NCBI GenBank assembly: GCA_024234265.1
Contig: JACKOM010000004.1
Span: 124,001-188,000, forward strand
DNA from: Oceanospirillaceae bacterium
Lineage (GTDB): Bacteria > Pseudomonadota > Gammaproteobacteria > Pseudomonadales > Oceanobacteraceae
Direction of reading: 5' to 3'
Length of the DNA: 64,000 nt
The position numbers and the translations under genes were made by a program. Within the stretch, counting starts at the first letter, position 1. Each line of letters starts with the position of its first letter. Positions 8,398 to 17,542 of this stretch are shown here, one piece after another. The notes under the pieces were generated by a model, which did no database searches, was not told the origin of the DNA, and worked only from the letters and a program-made list of their open reading frames with translations.

Positions 8398-8808
8398 ATG
8401 AAAAAGTTATTACTCGGTTCGGCTCTGATGTTTTTCGCTTCCCTGGCTTTTGCGGAGATGGTGGTGATAGTGCACCCCTCCAATGGCAATGCCCTGGATA
8501 AAGATACAATCCAGCGTATTTTCCTCGGTAAAACCCGTGCATTTCCCGATGGTAAAGAAGCAGTGCCTATTTCTATGAAAGAAGGCAGCGCGGAATATAA
8601 TGCCTTTGCGGAAAGTGTGTTGGATAAATCCGATAAACAACTCAAAGCCTATTGGGCAAAAATCATCTTCACCGGCCAGGGCACACCTCCGCGCGAAGTG
8701 GATAATGCCGCACAAATGCTCGAATTAATCAGCAACAACCCTAACCTGATAGGTTTTGTGCCTGCGGGTAGCGAAACCGGTGCAGTAAAAGCAGCGGGTA
8801 AATTCTGA
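8398..8808 (+). CDS. Small periplasmic PstS-like substrate-binding protein
   Basis: The 136-residue protein has a clear signal peptide (MKKLLLGSALMFFASLAFA, then EMVVIVHPSN). The mature part resembles the short single-lobe relatives of the phosphate ABC transporter binding protein: VVIVHPSNGNALDKDTIQRIFLGK, then W..IIFTGQGTPP, and IGFVPAGS near the end. Such short forms usually stand without transporter genes, as here, and their ligand is mostly untested. GGAGG precedes the start. It lies 14 bases after the porin gene, so both probably share a transcript ending in the long hairpin at 8814-8859. Confidence 0.75.
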   Translation: MKKLLLGSALMFFASLAFAEMVVIVHPSNGNALDKDTIQRIFLGKTRAFPDGKEAVPISMKEGSAEYNAFAESVLDKSDKQLKAYWAKIIFTGQGTPPREVDNAAQMLELISNNPNLIGFVPAGSETGAVKAAGKF

Positions 8809-8813
8809 TTTAA

Positions 8814-8859
8814 CCAGGCAATAAAAAACCGCGCATTTGCGCGGTTTTTTTATTGCCTG
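8814..8859. terminator. Long bidirectional terminator between convergent genes
   Basis: A near-perfect stem of about 21 bp (left arm from 8814, right arm to 8859, loop ATTT at 8835-8838, one bulged base) has a CCGCGC/GCGCGG core flanked by A and T runs. It can terminate from both strands and serves the convergent genes ending at 8808 and 8870. Confidence 0.88.
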
Positions 8860-8869
8860 GAAACAAGCT

Positions 8870-9625
8870 TTATTTTTTCGGCGTATTTTCCAACATGCCC
8901 TGGCCGATATACACCACACTGGCCACCAGTGCATCTGACAACACTTTTTGCATCACAGCATTAAACCGGCTGAAGGCGGGGTCATTCATTGCGGCTGTAT
9001 ATTCGTTTAATTCAATGACATTGAGTGGCAAATACAGGTTTAACAATAAATTCTCACTGCCATTCTGAATCACATTCTGGCTGGCCATAATCAAATCACT
9101 TAACAGACCATTCACTAAACCCACATAGGGGCTGTTACCCATTTGCTGGCTTAACGCTACACCCACCAATTTATGCAGGGACTGTAAAAAGTTAATTTGC
9201 ATTTGGCTTAAACCTATCTGCAAATCGATCTGCCGCGCACGCATGCTGCGCATTTCATTAGCGGGCAGAATAACTGGCTCTAACAGTAATTTTGGGCTGC
9301 CCTCTGCACCAATGGTTTTCTGGCCTAGCTCGCTCTCGGAGTAATGCTGCAGATATTCCACATCATCTTCGCTTAAATCAAATTCGGCTTTCTGGGCAAA
9401 TTCAATGGTAATGCTGTCCTGCGAAAAACTCGTATCAAAGCGTTTGAGAATGGACATTTTCACTTCAGGCGGCAGGCCCTGATCAGCATTGAGCATACGG
9501 TACACACCGTGGCGCACCAGCTGAATACGGGCTTTTACCAGGGAAGATTCCGCCAGGGCGGCGTAATCGGCGGCATAGGCTGGTAAACACAGAAACAGGC
9601 ATAAACAAGTTAAAATACGCATCAC
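8870..9625 (-). CDS. Secreted protein of unknown function
   Basis: The 251-residue protein has an N-terminal signal peptide (MMRILTCLCLFLCLPAYA, then ADYAALAES). The rest is predicted largely helical, with several amphipathic stretches (for example LQSLHKLVGVALSQQMG), and has no motif I recognise. It follows mshQ on the same strand by 32 bases with only a weak hairpin in between. It may therefore be the last gene of the MSHA transcript, though it is not a standard member of that locus. A DUF2059-like family is a possible but unverified relation. Confidence 0.6.
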   Translation of the reverse strand: MMRILTCLCLFLCLPAYAADYAALAESSLVKARIQLVRHGVYRMLNADQGLPPEVKMSILKRFDTSFSQDSITIEFAQKAEFDLSEDDVEYLQHYSESELGQKTIGAEGSPKLLLEPVILPANEMRSMRARQIDLQIGLSQMQINFLQSLHKLVGVALSQQMGNSPYVGLVNGLLSDLIMASQNVIQNGSENLLLNLYLPLNVIELNEYTAAMNDPAFSRFNAVMQKVLSDALVASVVYIGQGMLENTPKK

Positions 9626-9657
9626 TAAGGCCCCCGCTAAAGGGGCCTATTCTACTG

Positions 9658-12600
9658 TTAATAATTCAGTTCTTTCCAGTAGATGATTTTATCGTGGCCG
9701 CGGTAACGGCCAAATGTGGCAATGCCGTAGGGGTTATCCGCACTGCCATTTTTATCAAAATCATATTCCAGCCAGGCGGGAGCATCGTAGGTCACGCGCG
9801 CACTGCCGGCATGGCCATTAAGCGGAGCACTTAACAATAAATTGCCACTGCCGCTGCTGACAGTACCCGCACCGCTGATAGCCACGTCACCACTCAACAG
9901 ACTATCGGTGTAATTACTGAGTGCTGCATTACTGCTGTTATAGGCATAACAGCTGTCGGAGGTATTAAGCTGAAAGCCCTGTGCATCGAGATATTCCAGA
10001 TACAGCGGCATACTCAGGCTGCTGGTTTCAGGGCCGTATTGATTACCCAAACGCATACGCCCGTAACGTATTTCACCGCCCACGGGTGAAATTACCCAGG
10101 GCAAACCTGTGGATGTCACACCATCACTGTCGCTGAATGCGCTGATATTTAATTGGATATCATTCGTGAACGGGTTTATTTGTGCATTAGCATCACGTAC
10201 ATAATAAAAACGATCAGCATTATTTAATTGGTACATAAAACTGCCGGGATTGATTGTTCCGACACTGCCTGCATTTAATAAACTGCCCACATTCAACGGT
10301 GTAATGCCATCGCTGCCTAATTGTGCAGAACTGGCGCTGAGTGTGGCCTGGGGTGATTTCACAAAACTGCCGGTATAATTCTGCACGGCAATGCCGGCCT
10401 GATTTTGTGGCTCCAGCGTGAGGCTCGGCAAAGTATCGTAGGCAATTACACCATTAGCACTGGTATCCACTTGCCCGGTATAGGTAAAGCCTGCACAACC
10501 CGAGGTAAATGTACCGTCAGCGGTTGCACTGCGCACAAAACGTGCGGGGATAAAACGCCCGATATTCACCGAGGTGCTGACGGGTAATGTTGTGCCCAGC
10601 CAGCTATTGCCACCTGCGCTGACACTAAACACACCCACTTCCGATATTTGCTGATTAAAGGTTTTTTGCCCAGCCACCAGAGTGGTGCTGCCCACGGCTA
10701 AACTGGCATTGGCCCCGCCCGCTGGGGCAATTAAATTCGCGCTTAAATCCACATCACCGTCAAACTGGCTGGTGATATTGTTATCGCAAAAATCCGTATC
10801 CCCTACGCTTTGCCATGCAACGGCAACCACATCCATCGCAAAATCAGTGCCGGCATTTTTAAATACACTGCAATTTGCATCGCCACTGGCGCAGCCTGCA
10901 TTTAATTCTGCAGCATTGGCACGCACGCAAAAGCCCGCCGGTTGCACCACAAAGGTGTTGCTGCTGCCACTGATGGTTTGCCCAGTGGCCACACCATTCT
11001 GATCATACAAAGCCTTACGCGCATGCAAACGTATTTCACCCACATCAGGATATTGAAAGGTATAAGCAGCAAGTGAAGTAGTGTTATTACCAAAATCCAT
11101 ATTCACGCTGTTATAGGTATTTACCGCAGAGCTGTTGTTGGCCCCCACCACTGTGCCATTGATTTGCACGCGGTTGCTGTTGCATGTTGCCGGGCTGATA
11201 CATTCATAGGCCCAGTCAATGGCCTGGGTATTTAATAACAGGGTTTTGCACTGGCCCGTATTGGTATCGGTTTCTATCGCTTCTATCGCAAGGGTCGCCG
11301 CATTAGGTGCCTGGGTGTTCAGTTTAGCTGCGAGCTGGTCTGGCACATCGGCCACACTGCCATTGGTTAAAAAGCGGAAGGCGGTATTCTGGAATTTAAT
11401 ACTACCGCTTTGGCTGGTGGTGCCGTCGCTGATGGTGAAATTAACCGTTTCAGGGTGTGTATTACGTAAATTAAGAATGAAATCGCCGCCATCACCTGCA
11501 ACGACCGCATAGGATGCAGCGCCGTTATCCGCAGTTGTCTGGCTCAGCGTGCCCGCTGCGCTATTTTTACTCCAGTCTCCGTGGGCGGTGCTGACAGTTA
11601 AATTCAATGCACCACTATAGGTGCTCAGAAGATTGCCACTGGCATCCAACAAACTGAACGTGATGGGAGTGGCCTCACAGTTTGCTGCTACTGACGCATA
11701 ATTAAGTGAAATACTCGCCAGGGAGCTCACCGCGGTACAACCTGGTAAATTATTCGCATTGGTTGCCACACTGCTGTAATTCACCTGCGCACTGGTATTT
11801 AAATCGACATTTTTTCCCGTGATGGCACCATACAAAGTGGAAGGTGAAGCAAGGCTGCTATTATCGGCACTGTAAAATAAACCACTCAGGGTACTGCTGC
11901 TGCCAACATCCAGTTTTGCATAGGCAATGACGACTAATTTACTCACAGTACCGGATGTATTAATGCCAGGGCTATTAATTAAGGAATTACTGCCAATGGT
12001 TACATTATTATTGATAAATAGCCTGACAACGCCGGTGCCCTGAACATTAATCACCATGTGATCGGCATTAAAATTTGCATTCCTTATCCAATAATCACCC
12101 GGGCTTAGGTTCAGGGTTGAATAACTGGTAGCAACCAGATTATCAATGTAATAACTGGTGAACGATGCATTGGTATTCAAGGTAGCCATATAACCAATAT
12201 TCACATTTCGATACAGGTTATTGCCCGCCCCCCCCAAGGTGCCACTACTGGCATAACCAATATTTAAATCCTGTGTATTACTGCTGGTGGCCGGAAAAAC
12301 CGGCAAGTTATAGGACGTAACACCTGCACCATCCACAGTGCAATTGGCACTGCCACAACCGGGTAATGTAGAACCACCATTAACCGTGAGGCTGCTTGCT
12401 TTTAACTGGGTACCGCTGTTTAAAACCTGTGCGTTATAACCCAGCGTGACTTTTCCGCCGCTTGCTGTCGCTACTCCCCCTGGAAAAATATCAGCACAAC
12501 TGCCACTGTTTGTGCAGGGACGGGTAATGGCCATTAAATTCTGTGCTTCGTAAACCGTAATCGGGTAAGAATAAATCCACACTTCATCAAATGTGCCGTT

Positions 12601-14163
12601 GGCACTATTACCGCTGCCTGCGGTATAGGTGGATGAACTGTTATCACCAATCATCAGTTTATCCAGTTCACCTATCTGACCATTTGTGTTTAATGTCATG
12701 CGCTTACGTTCAACACCATCCACAAAAAGTGCAAACTCATTATGGGTAAAATCCCAGGTCAGGGTGATGTGATACCAGACATTGGAAAACCGCCCGACGG
12801 ACGAAGATTCCTGCAGGGTAAAACCCGTATCAGCACTGTCTTCAAAAATAAATTGCAGACGGCCATTAGCAAGGCGTTGTAACTGAAAATATTGATCGGG
12901 CCCCGTGGCTTTATCGTAGGTGGCATCCATTAAAACCCGTTCACCATCTGTGCCCCAATCCACATTAGCCTTGTACCAGAACGCAATACTGCCCTGATTA
13001 CCCACATCGTTATTAATATCGATTCCGCTGCGCACCCCCGCAATACTGTTGAAGCTAGTGTTTGATGGCACAGATAAACCGTCACATATTTTTCCTGTGC
13101 TGGTTTTTGTGGCGCCACCCAATAATGTGCCGGCCTGATTCGTACCGGTATAATCTTTTACTTCACCCGCAGCCCCTGTATAGGTTTCTTCAAACCTGTA
13201 CTGTGCGAGTGCATCCGGACAACTCGCCGTAGCCTGAGCACCAAACGTAACTGTGGGTTCTACTTTCGGGCAGGCACGTGAGCGAATATCTATATTCGCC
13301 GTGGAATAGGTTGTCCAGGGACCGGTGGGTTTGCGGTACTGAACTGTAATACCACCATCACAACAGTCTTCTGCACCAATGACTTCCAGACGGTGATAAC
13401 CCGCCACCAAATTGATATTACCCTGCAATACTGCAGCATTTGTCCAACTGTTGTTCCACCATAAATTGTTTAACCAGTCTTCTTCGAGGGGCTGGCCATC
13501 CACATATAAACCACCGCCATAACCAAAATCAGAGCCATAACGAACCCCCCAGGTTCCGGCCTCGTTACTTTTGACTTCAAAAAATGTTTCTGAATAGGCT
13601 ATGAAATTGGAATTATTTCCAAATAAATTCTTATTATTAACACCTGTGAAATTCGTAACAAATGTGCAGCCATAACCATTAACAGAATCATTTGCCGCAT
13701 TAAATAAACTGCGTGCCGTGGTAAGATCATTGGGATTAACGGTATTGCGCCGGGTGTGGAATTTAATTCCTGGGTCGGTAAAGGTGAAAGGCACGTTATC
13801 CAGCTGGGTAGCAAACAGATTGCCATAATATAAATACACTGCGCGGTTCTGGCTTGCGGTCAGGCTGGCAAATCGCACCCAAATTACGGCTGTTTTAGTG
13901 CTCTGACTCCAACTTTCAATCCAAAAATCGAGCTGGGTATTATCATCTGCATCCAGCACCCGCAGATCATAACCATTGCCTGTCCATGCGTAAGCGCTGT
14001 TTAGATTAGCCGCAGTAATAGTGATTTTTACCTGATAATTATTCAGGGTTGTGCCGGTATTTTCTTTGATATTAACCGCCGTGCGATAGGGCCATGAGCA
14101 ATGCCAATAAGCCTGACTGGGCAAGGCCAAGGCCCACAACAACAGCAATGCCACTAATCTCAT
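9658..14163 (-). CDS. mshQ: MSHA biogenesis protein MshQ, giant LamG/DUF6701 surface protein
   Basis: The 1501-residue exported protein closes the MSHA locus. After a signal peptide (cleavage near residue 18) it shows a DUF2341-type domain (about 20-120, HCSWPYRTAVNIKE.., AVIWVRF). A PA14/GLEYA-like beta domain follows (about 120-300, with GYHRLEVIGAEDCCDGG). Next come a LamG/concanavalin-type lectin fold (about 310-550, ending FDEVWIYSYPIT), a repetitive beta-helix-like stretch, an Ig-like part and a DUF6701 C-terminal region ending GIATFGRYRGHDKIIYWKE. These domains suggest carbohydrate or surface binding, probably at the pilus or cell surface. Its start overlaps the end of mshP by 4 bases. 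Confidence 0.88.
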   Translation of the reverse strand: MRLVALLLLWALALPSQAYWHCSWPYRTAVNIKENTGTTLNNYQVKITITAANLNSAYAWTGNGYDLRVLDADDNTQLDFWIESWSQSTKTAVIWVRFASLTASQNRAVYLYYGNLFATQLDNVPFTFTDPGIKFHTRRNTVNPNDLTTARSLFNAANDSVNGYGCTFVTNFTGVNNKNLFGNNSNFIAYSETFFEVKSNEAGTWGVRYGSDFGYGGGLYVDGQPLEEDWLNNLWWNNSWTNAAVLQGNINLVAGYHRLEVIGAEDCCDGGITVQYRKPTGPWTTYSTANIDIRSRACPKVEPTVTFGAQATASCPDALAQYRFEETYTGAAGEVKDYTGTNQAGTLLGGATKTSTGKICDGLSVPSNTSFNSIAGVRSGIDINNDVGNQGSIAFWYKANVDWGTDGERVLMDATYDKATGPDQYFQLQRLANGRLQFIFEDSADTGFTLQESSSVGRFSNVWYHITLTWDFTHNEFALFVDGVERKRMTLNTNGQIGELDKLMIGDNSSSTYTAGSGNSANGTFDEVWIYSYPITVYEAQNLMAITRPCTNSGSCADIFPGGVATASGGKVTLGYNAQVLNSGTQLKASSLTVNGGSTLPGCGSANCTVDGAGVTSYNLPVFPATSSNTQDLNIGYASSGTLGGAGNNLYRNVNIGYMATLNTNASFTSYYIDNLVATSYSTLNLSPGDYWIRNANFNADHMVINVQGTGVVRLFINNNVTIGSNSLINSPGINTSGTVSKLVVIAYAKLDVGSSSTLSGLFYSADNSSLASPSTLYGAITGKNVDLNTSAQVNYSSVATNANNLPGCTAVSSLASISLNYASVAANCEATPITFSLLDASGNLLSTYSGALNLTVSTAHGDWSKNSAAGTLSQTTADNGAASYAVVAGDGGDFILNLRNTHPETVNFTISDGTTSQSGSIKFQNTAFRFLTNGSVADVPDQLAAKLNTQAPNAATLAIEAIETDTNTGQCKTLLLNTQAIDWAYECISPATCNSNRVQINGTVVGANNSSAVNTYNSVNMDFGNNTTSLAAYTFQYPDVGEIRLHARKALYDQNGVATGQTISGSSNTFVVQPAGFCVRANAAELNAGCASGDANCSVFKNAGTDFAMDVVAVAWQSVGDTDFCDNNITSQFDGDVDLSANLIAPAGGANASLAVGSTTLVAGQKTFNQQISEVGVFSVSAGGNSWLGTTLPVSTSVNIGRFIPARFVRSATADGTFTSGCAGFTYTGQVDTSANGVIAYDTLPSLTLEPQNQAGIAVQNYTGSFVKSPQATLSASSAQLGSDGITPLNVGSLLNAGSVGTINPGSFMYQLNNADRFYYVRDANAQINPFTNDIQLNISAFSDSDGVTSTGLPWVISPVGGEIRYGRMRLGNQYGPETSSLSMPLYLEYLDAQGFQLNTSDSCYAYNSSNAALSNYTDSLLSGDVAISGAGTVSSGSGNLLLSAPLNGHAGSARVTYDAPAWLEYDFDKNGSADNPYGIATFGRYRGHDKIIYWKELNY

Positions 14164-14570
14164 GGTTGCAACCTCACCTGAATAATGCGACGCGCCTGAT
14201 CAGCACCACTGCCACAGGTTGCATTACTGGTCATGGTATAAAAAACATCACTGCCGATTGCATCCTGTATACAGGCCACTTGCACAGTGCAATTTTGCAT
14301 CCCGGGCGCCGTATAATTACGCGCATAATAATTCGCAGAGCAGGCCGGATGGGTTAAATCAGGGTGTAAGGCCCAGCTGGCTGCAGCCTGAGCTCCGGAT
14401 TCCGCAGCATAAAACGCCTGCAGGGATAACCATTCACGCCCGTAAGCTTTAGCACTGACATCGTTCAAATTATTTAATGCAGCGACAATCAATGCCAACA
14501 CAACAATAATAAACAACGCGGTTGGCAGCCCCATACCGCGCTGTCGTTTTAAAGATTTTTCAGGGCACAT
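14160..14570 (-). CDS. mshP: MSHA minor pilin-like protein MshP
   Basis: This 136-residue inner-membrane protein of the pilus apparatus has a short charged N-terminus followed by a hydrophobic prepilin-like helix (GMGLPTALFIIVVLALIVAALN). It then has the AAESGAQAAASWAL segment typical of PilX/MshP proteins. I place the start at 14570 (MCPEKSLK), which has AGGTG upstream and overlaps the mshO end by 11 bases. The open frame runs 24 codons further upstream inside mshO. It follows mshO and is overlapped by mshQ. Confidence 0.85.
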   Translation of the reverse strand: MCPEKSLKRQRGMGLPTALFIIVVLALIVAALNNLNDVSAKAYGREWLSLQAFYAAESGAQAAASWALHPDLTHPACSANYYARNYTAPGMQNCTVQVACIQDAIGSDVFYTMTSNATCGSGADQARRIIQVRLQP

Positions 14571-15405
14571 TACGCACCTGCACAGCCTGATTGATATTGA
14601 GTGTCTCAGCAGCATTACTCGCATCCAACAGCGTAAGCTCATAACTCACCAGGGCATTACGCCGCAAACTAGCAGGCGTGTAAGAAAATTTCAGGCTGTT
14701 AGCCTGCAGGCCATCGGCAATTAACAAACGATTGGGCACATTACCGGCAAAAGCAGCGCCGATATTTTGCACATTACTCACATATCCATAATTGCGATAA
14801 TAAAATAGCTGTGTGCCTTGCTGACAAAAGGCCACAGGAGTGGAAACGATAAACAAACGTTTTTGTGGAGATTCCGCGATAAATTCAAAATTACCTGCAC
14901 CATTAAATACGTAATAAATTTCGTTATCGCTGAGGTCCGCATCAAAACTACCCGTATTATCAAGGCTGGCATCCAGTGTACTGATCACCCCGGGATTTAC
15001 CGGCTGATATAAACTGTCCACGGGGGTTGCATAGCTGTACACCACCAGCCGCCCGGCGGGGTTATTAAAATTGGCAGCAAGTTTCACGGCCTTAATATAT
15101 TGCCGGGAAATCACCGTTGGCGAATAACTGAGTGGAATCTGCCGGTAAGCACTGCTCGCCAGTACGGGCATAAACTCCACGCAATTCCCGGCACTGTTTA
15201 CCCTGACAGAATTCGGCAACGCGTTGCGCAATGCGCGGTTTAATTTTTCGGCTGTTATGCTGCCGGTTGCCCCCAAACTGGCACGTCGCGCCGTTGCCAC
15301 ATAACCCTCAGCCGAAAAACTAATAAACTTGACACTGCCCACCGCCAGTACACTGAGCACCACAATCACAATTAAAATTTCAATCAGGGTAAAACCGCGC
15401 ATCAA
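14560..15405 (-). CDS. mshO: MSHA minor pilin MshO
   Basis: The 281-residue type IV prepilin-like protein has the leader MMRG followed by FTLIEILIVIVVLSVLAVGS, giving a cleavage site after Gly and Glu at position +5. Its long C-terminal globular domain is unusual for a major pilin and matches MshO minor pilins. It overlaps mshD by 4 bases and mshP by 11, showing tight translational coupling. Confidence 0.88.
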   Translation of the reverse strand: MMRGFTLIEILIVIVVLSVLAVGSVKFISFSAEGYVATARRASLGATGSITAEKLNRALRNALPNSVRVNSAGNCVEFMPVLASSAYRQIPLSYSPTVISRQYIKAVKLAANFNNPAGRLVVYSYATPVDSLYQPVNPGVISTLDASLDNTGSFDADLSDNEIYYVFNGAGNFEFIAESPQKRLFIVSTPVAFCQQGTQLFYYRNYGYVSNVQNIGAAFAGNVPNRLLIADGLQANSLKFSYTPASLRRNALVSYELTLLDASNAAETLNINQAVQVRNVP

Positions 15406-15911
15406 AAGTTCCCCCGGTAAAAACTGATCACCCGGCTGTCACCGGCGGGGGCATAAACGGTAATGGTGATGCGTTTGGCGTAACGGTTATCCGCAAAACC
15501 CGCTTCTGTACCTGCGCAATTCACGCTCACATCCACGCGGTAATTCTGGTACTGTGACATATCCACGGTATTGGTAATTAATGTTGGCGGGCTATCCGAT
15601 AAACCGTTGTAATCATCCACATCATCAAAATCCGCCCGATTTTGCCCATCACTGGAAATACCGCAGGGAGCCGATAGTGGCCCGCCCCCGGTGTTTTGCA
15701 CGGCATCGAATTTCATACCAAGAATTTCATCCGCATAGGCCTGGCTTAATTCCAGAGCTTTACCTTCCCAACCCGGTGTTGCACCCCGGCTGATACCGGC
15801 ACTTAATGCGCTGCTGAGCGTGGCAAGAGCAATACCTAAAATAACGATGGTGATAACCAGCTCCACTAAGGTGGTGCCGGTTTGCTTAAATACAGCTGCC
15901 GGCATAGGCAT
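15402..15911 (-). CDS. mshD: MSHA minor pilin MshD
   Basis: This prepilin-like protein has the processing site KQTG/TTLVELVITIVILGIALATL, with Glu5 present. The C-terminal domain carries two cysteines (APCGIS and SVNCAG) likely to pair in the periplasm. The frame is open to 15998, but the segment upstream of 15911 reads through the end of mshC and is not pilin-like, so I choose ATG 15911 (MPMPAAVFK, 169 residues). ATG 15905 is an alternative. It overlaps mshC by 26 bases. Confidence 0.85.
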   Translation of the reverse strand: MPMPAAVFKQTGTTLVELVITIVILGIALATLSSALSAGISRGATPGWEGKALELSQAYADEILGMKFDAVQNTGGGPLSAPCGISSDGQNRADFDDVDDYNGLSDSPPTLITNTVDMSQYQNYRVDVSVNCAGTEAGFADNRYAKRITITVYAPAGDSRVISFYRGNF

Positions 15912-16392
15912 ACCCCGAAGGTGCAATGCATAATTCCCGCGCGGGGCTTGCCAAAATACACAGGCGTAAATTGGTGCTGACTTGCACCCGGCTGGCATTG
16001 GTTAAATCACCTGCGCCGTTAAAATATAAAATTTGCGGTAAAGGGCTGGCCGCCATGCTGGCGCAGGGGGTTGTGAAATCAGTATTTGTGAAGGCTAATT
16101 GTGCGCCGCCATGCTCAATGGCGATTAAATCCAGCTGACTGCCGGACTGCATAATCTGCAGCTGAAATTCACCGCTGTCGCGACTGACATTTAAACTCAA
16201 AACATCACTGGGATTTTCACGCAGCAGGGCAATGCGTTGTGTGGTGCGTAACGCATTTAATAACTGATCGGTAAAAAGGGGGCTTTTATATTCCTGGGCA
16301 CTGGGCAGCAGACCAATGCCCAGTGCTGAAATAAGTGAAATCAGCACTATTACCATGATTAATTCGATCAGGGTAAAACCGGCTGATTTCAT
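15886..16392 (-). CDS. mshC: MSHA minor pilin MshC
   Basis: The 168-residue prepilin-like protein has the short leader MKSAG, the cleavage site before FTLIELIMVIVLISLISALG, and Glu5. A pilin-type globular domain follows with cysteines near the C-terminus. It sits 15 bases after mshA. Order and length match MshC of the Vibrio MSHA locus. Confidence 0.87.
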   Translation of the reverse strand: MKSAGFTLIELIMVIVLISLISALGIGLLPSAQEYKSPLFTDQLLNALRTTQRIALLRENPSDVLSLNVSRDSGEFQLQIMQSGSQLDLIAIEHGGAQLAFTNTDFTTPCASMAASPLPQILYFNGAGDLTNASRVQVSTNLRLCILASPARELCIAPSGYAYAGSCI

Positions 16393-16407
16393 AAAACATA
16401 CCGTTAA

Positions 16408-16887
16408 TTATGAGCAGGTGTCGTCAGCTGTACCTGCTGTAGTATCTGCACCTGCGCCTAACGAACCTACCGCACTGATAGTGGGAGCCCCATTACTTGC
16501 GGCTTCACCGTAGGACACACAGGGATTTGCAGCAGTTGCCGGCGACAAGGTCACTATGACCTGGGTACCTGCAGCATTAACCACCAGCAAAAAGTCAGTT
16601 AAGCCTGCGGCATCATCAATGGTTTCGGCATCCGGATATCCGTTCACCAGATTAACCGTGGTGCCCTCAATGGTGATATTGCCGGAGGTTGTATTACTCG
16701 CAAGGGCCTGTGCATGGGCAATGGCCGCTGCAGAACGAATCGATGCACGGGCACCATCCACACTTGCCTGTTCAGCATTACCCGATAAATCGGCGAATTT
16801 AGGTAACGCAAACGCGGATAAAATCCCGAGTATCACGATGACCATAATTAATTCGATTAAGGTAAAACCACGTTGTTTATGTTGCAT
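16408..16887 (-). CDS. mshA: MSHA major pilin MshA
   Basis: The 159-residue pilin has the leader MQHKQRG, cleaved before FTLIELIMVIVILGILSAFA. The compact, small-residue-rich globular part has a terminal disulfide loop (NPCVSYGE.. to ..DDTCS). This composition and its position between mshB and mshC mark it as the major subunit. A strong site (GAAGGAGAAG) precedes the start, as expected for an abundant protein. Confidence 0.9.
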   Translation of the reverse strand: MQHKQRGFTLIELIMVIVILGILSAFALPKFADLSGNAEQASVDGARASIRSAAAIAHAQALASNTTSGNITIEGTTVNLVNGYPDAETIDDAAGLTDFLLVVNAAGTQVIVTLSPATAANPCVSYGEAASNGAPTISAVGSLGAGADTTAGTADDTCS

Positions 16888-16953
16888 ACTGCTTCTCCTT
16901 CGCCACAGGGCTGATTCATCACCCCTGAAGCGGGGCTTTGTTTTGAGTGTAGA

Positions 16954-17481
16954 TCACAAAACGGTGATCACTGAGCCGCTTTGCAGGTTGTATTCAATAT
17001 TGCTGCCGGCACCGTTGCGCAAATAGGTATAACGGCACACCGAGCCACCCGGTGCTTCGGCCAAATAATCCACCTGCTCGGCCGCCGCGGCAGCCACCAC
17101 AGGGGCATTTTCAATTAACAGGGAGCGCCACAGGCGGATACAACGTGTTACATCCCCGGCCACTGTGCTGCTGTGACTGGAAGACGTGCCCTGGCCGGCA
17201 TCCGTCGGCCAGCCCTCGGTGCTGGTGGCGATGTCATCATCCCCATACCCCAACACGCTGTTGGCCGCCCCGGGTGCGCCGTTGGTTACCCACTGGCTGC
17301 GCACCAGAATCACCGCCGAAGCCAGGGCTCCGCCCGTGGCCGCAACACTGGCTTCATGGGCGCCGTCGTAGCTTTTCATCATGCGCGGCAGGGCTGCTGC
17401 TGCAAGGATCGCCAGCAGGGCGATAACCACCACCAGCTCAATCAGGGTAAAACCCGCGTTTCGGTATGTAATGCGCTGCAT
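16954..17481 (-). CDS. mshB: MSHA pilin-like protein MshB
   Basis: The prepilin-like protein has the leader MQRITYRNAG cut before FTLIELVVVIALLAILAAAA. The 175-residue form starting at 17481 is chosen because CGGAG precedes it and the upstream 27 codons of the open frame (to 17562) lie in the mshG end. The globular domain has a Ser/Gly-rich middle and a single late cysteine pair (TRCIRLW, SVCRYTYL). Minor pilin preceding mshA, as in Vibrio. Confidence 0.83.
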   Translation of the reverse strand: MQRITYRNAGFTLIELVVVIALLAILAAAALPRMMKSYDGAHEASVAATGGALASAVILVRSQWVTNGAPGAANSVLGYGDDDIATSTEGWPTDAGQGTSSSHSSTVAGDVTRCIRLWRSLLIENAPVVAAAAAEQVDYLAEAPGGSVCRYTYLRNGAGSNIEYNLQSGSVITVL

Positions 17482-17542
17482 AATGCACTCCGCGTACTGC
17501 TTATTTGAGTGTAGAAATAAATCGCCAGTTTGCACGTTTGGC

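Noticed and set aside
9626..9657. GGCCCCCGCTAAAGGGGCC hairpin as terminator of the MSHA operon
   Set aside because: Short imperfect hairpin without a T run on the minus strand. The downstream gene on the same strand may be read through.
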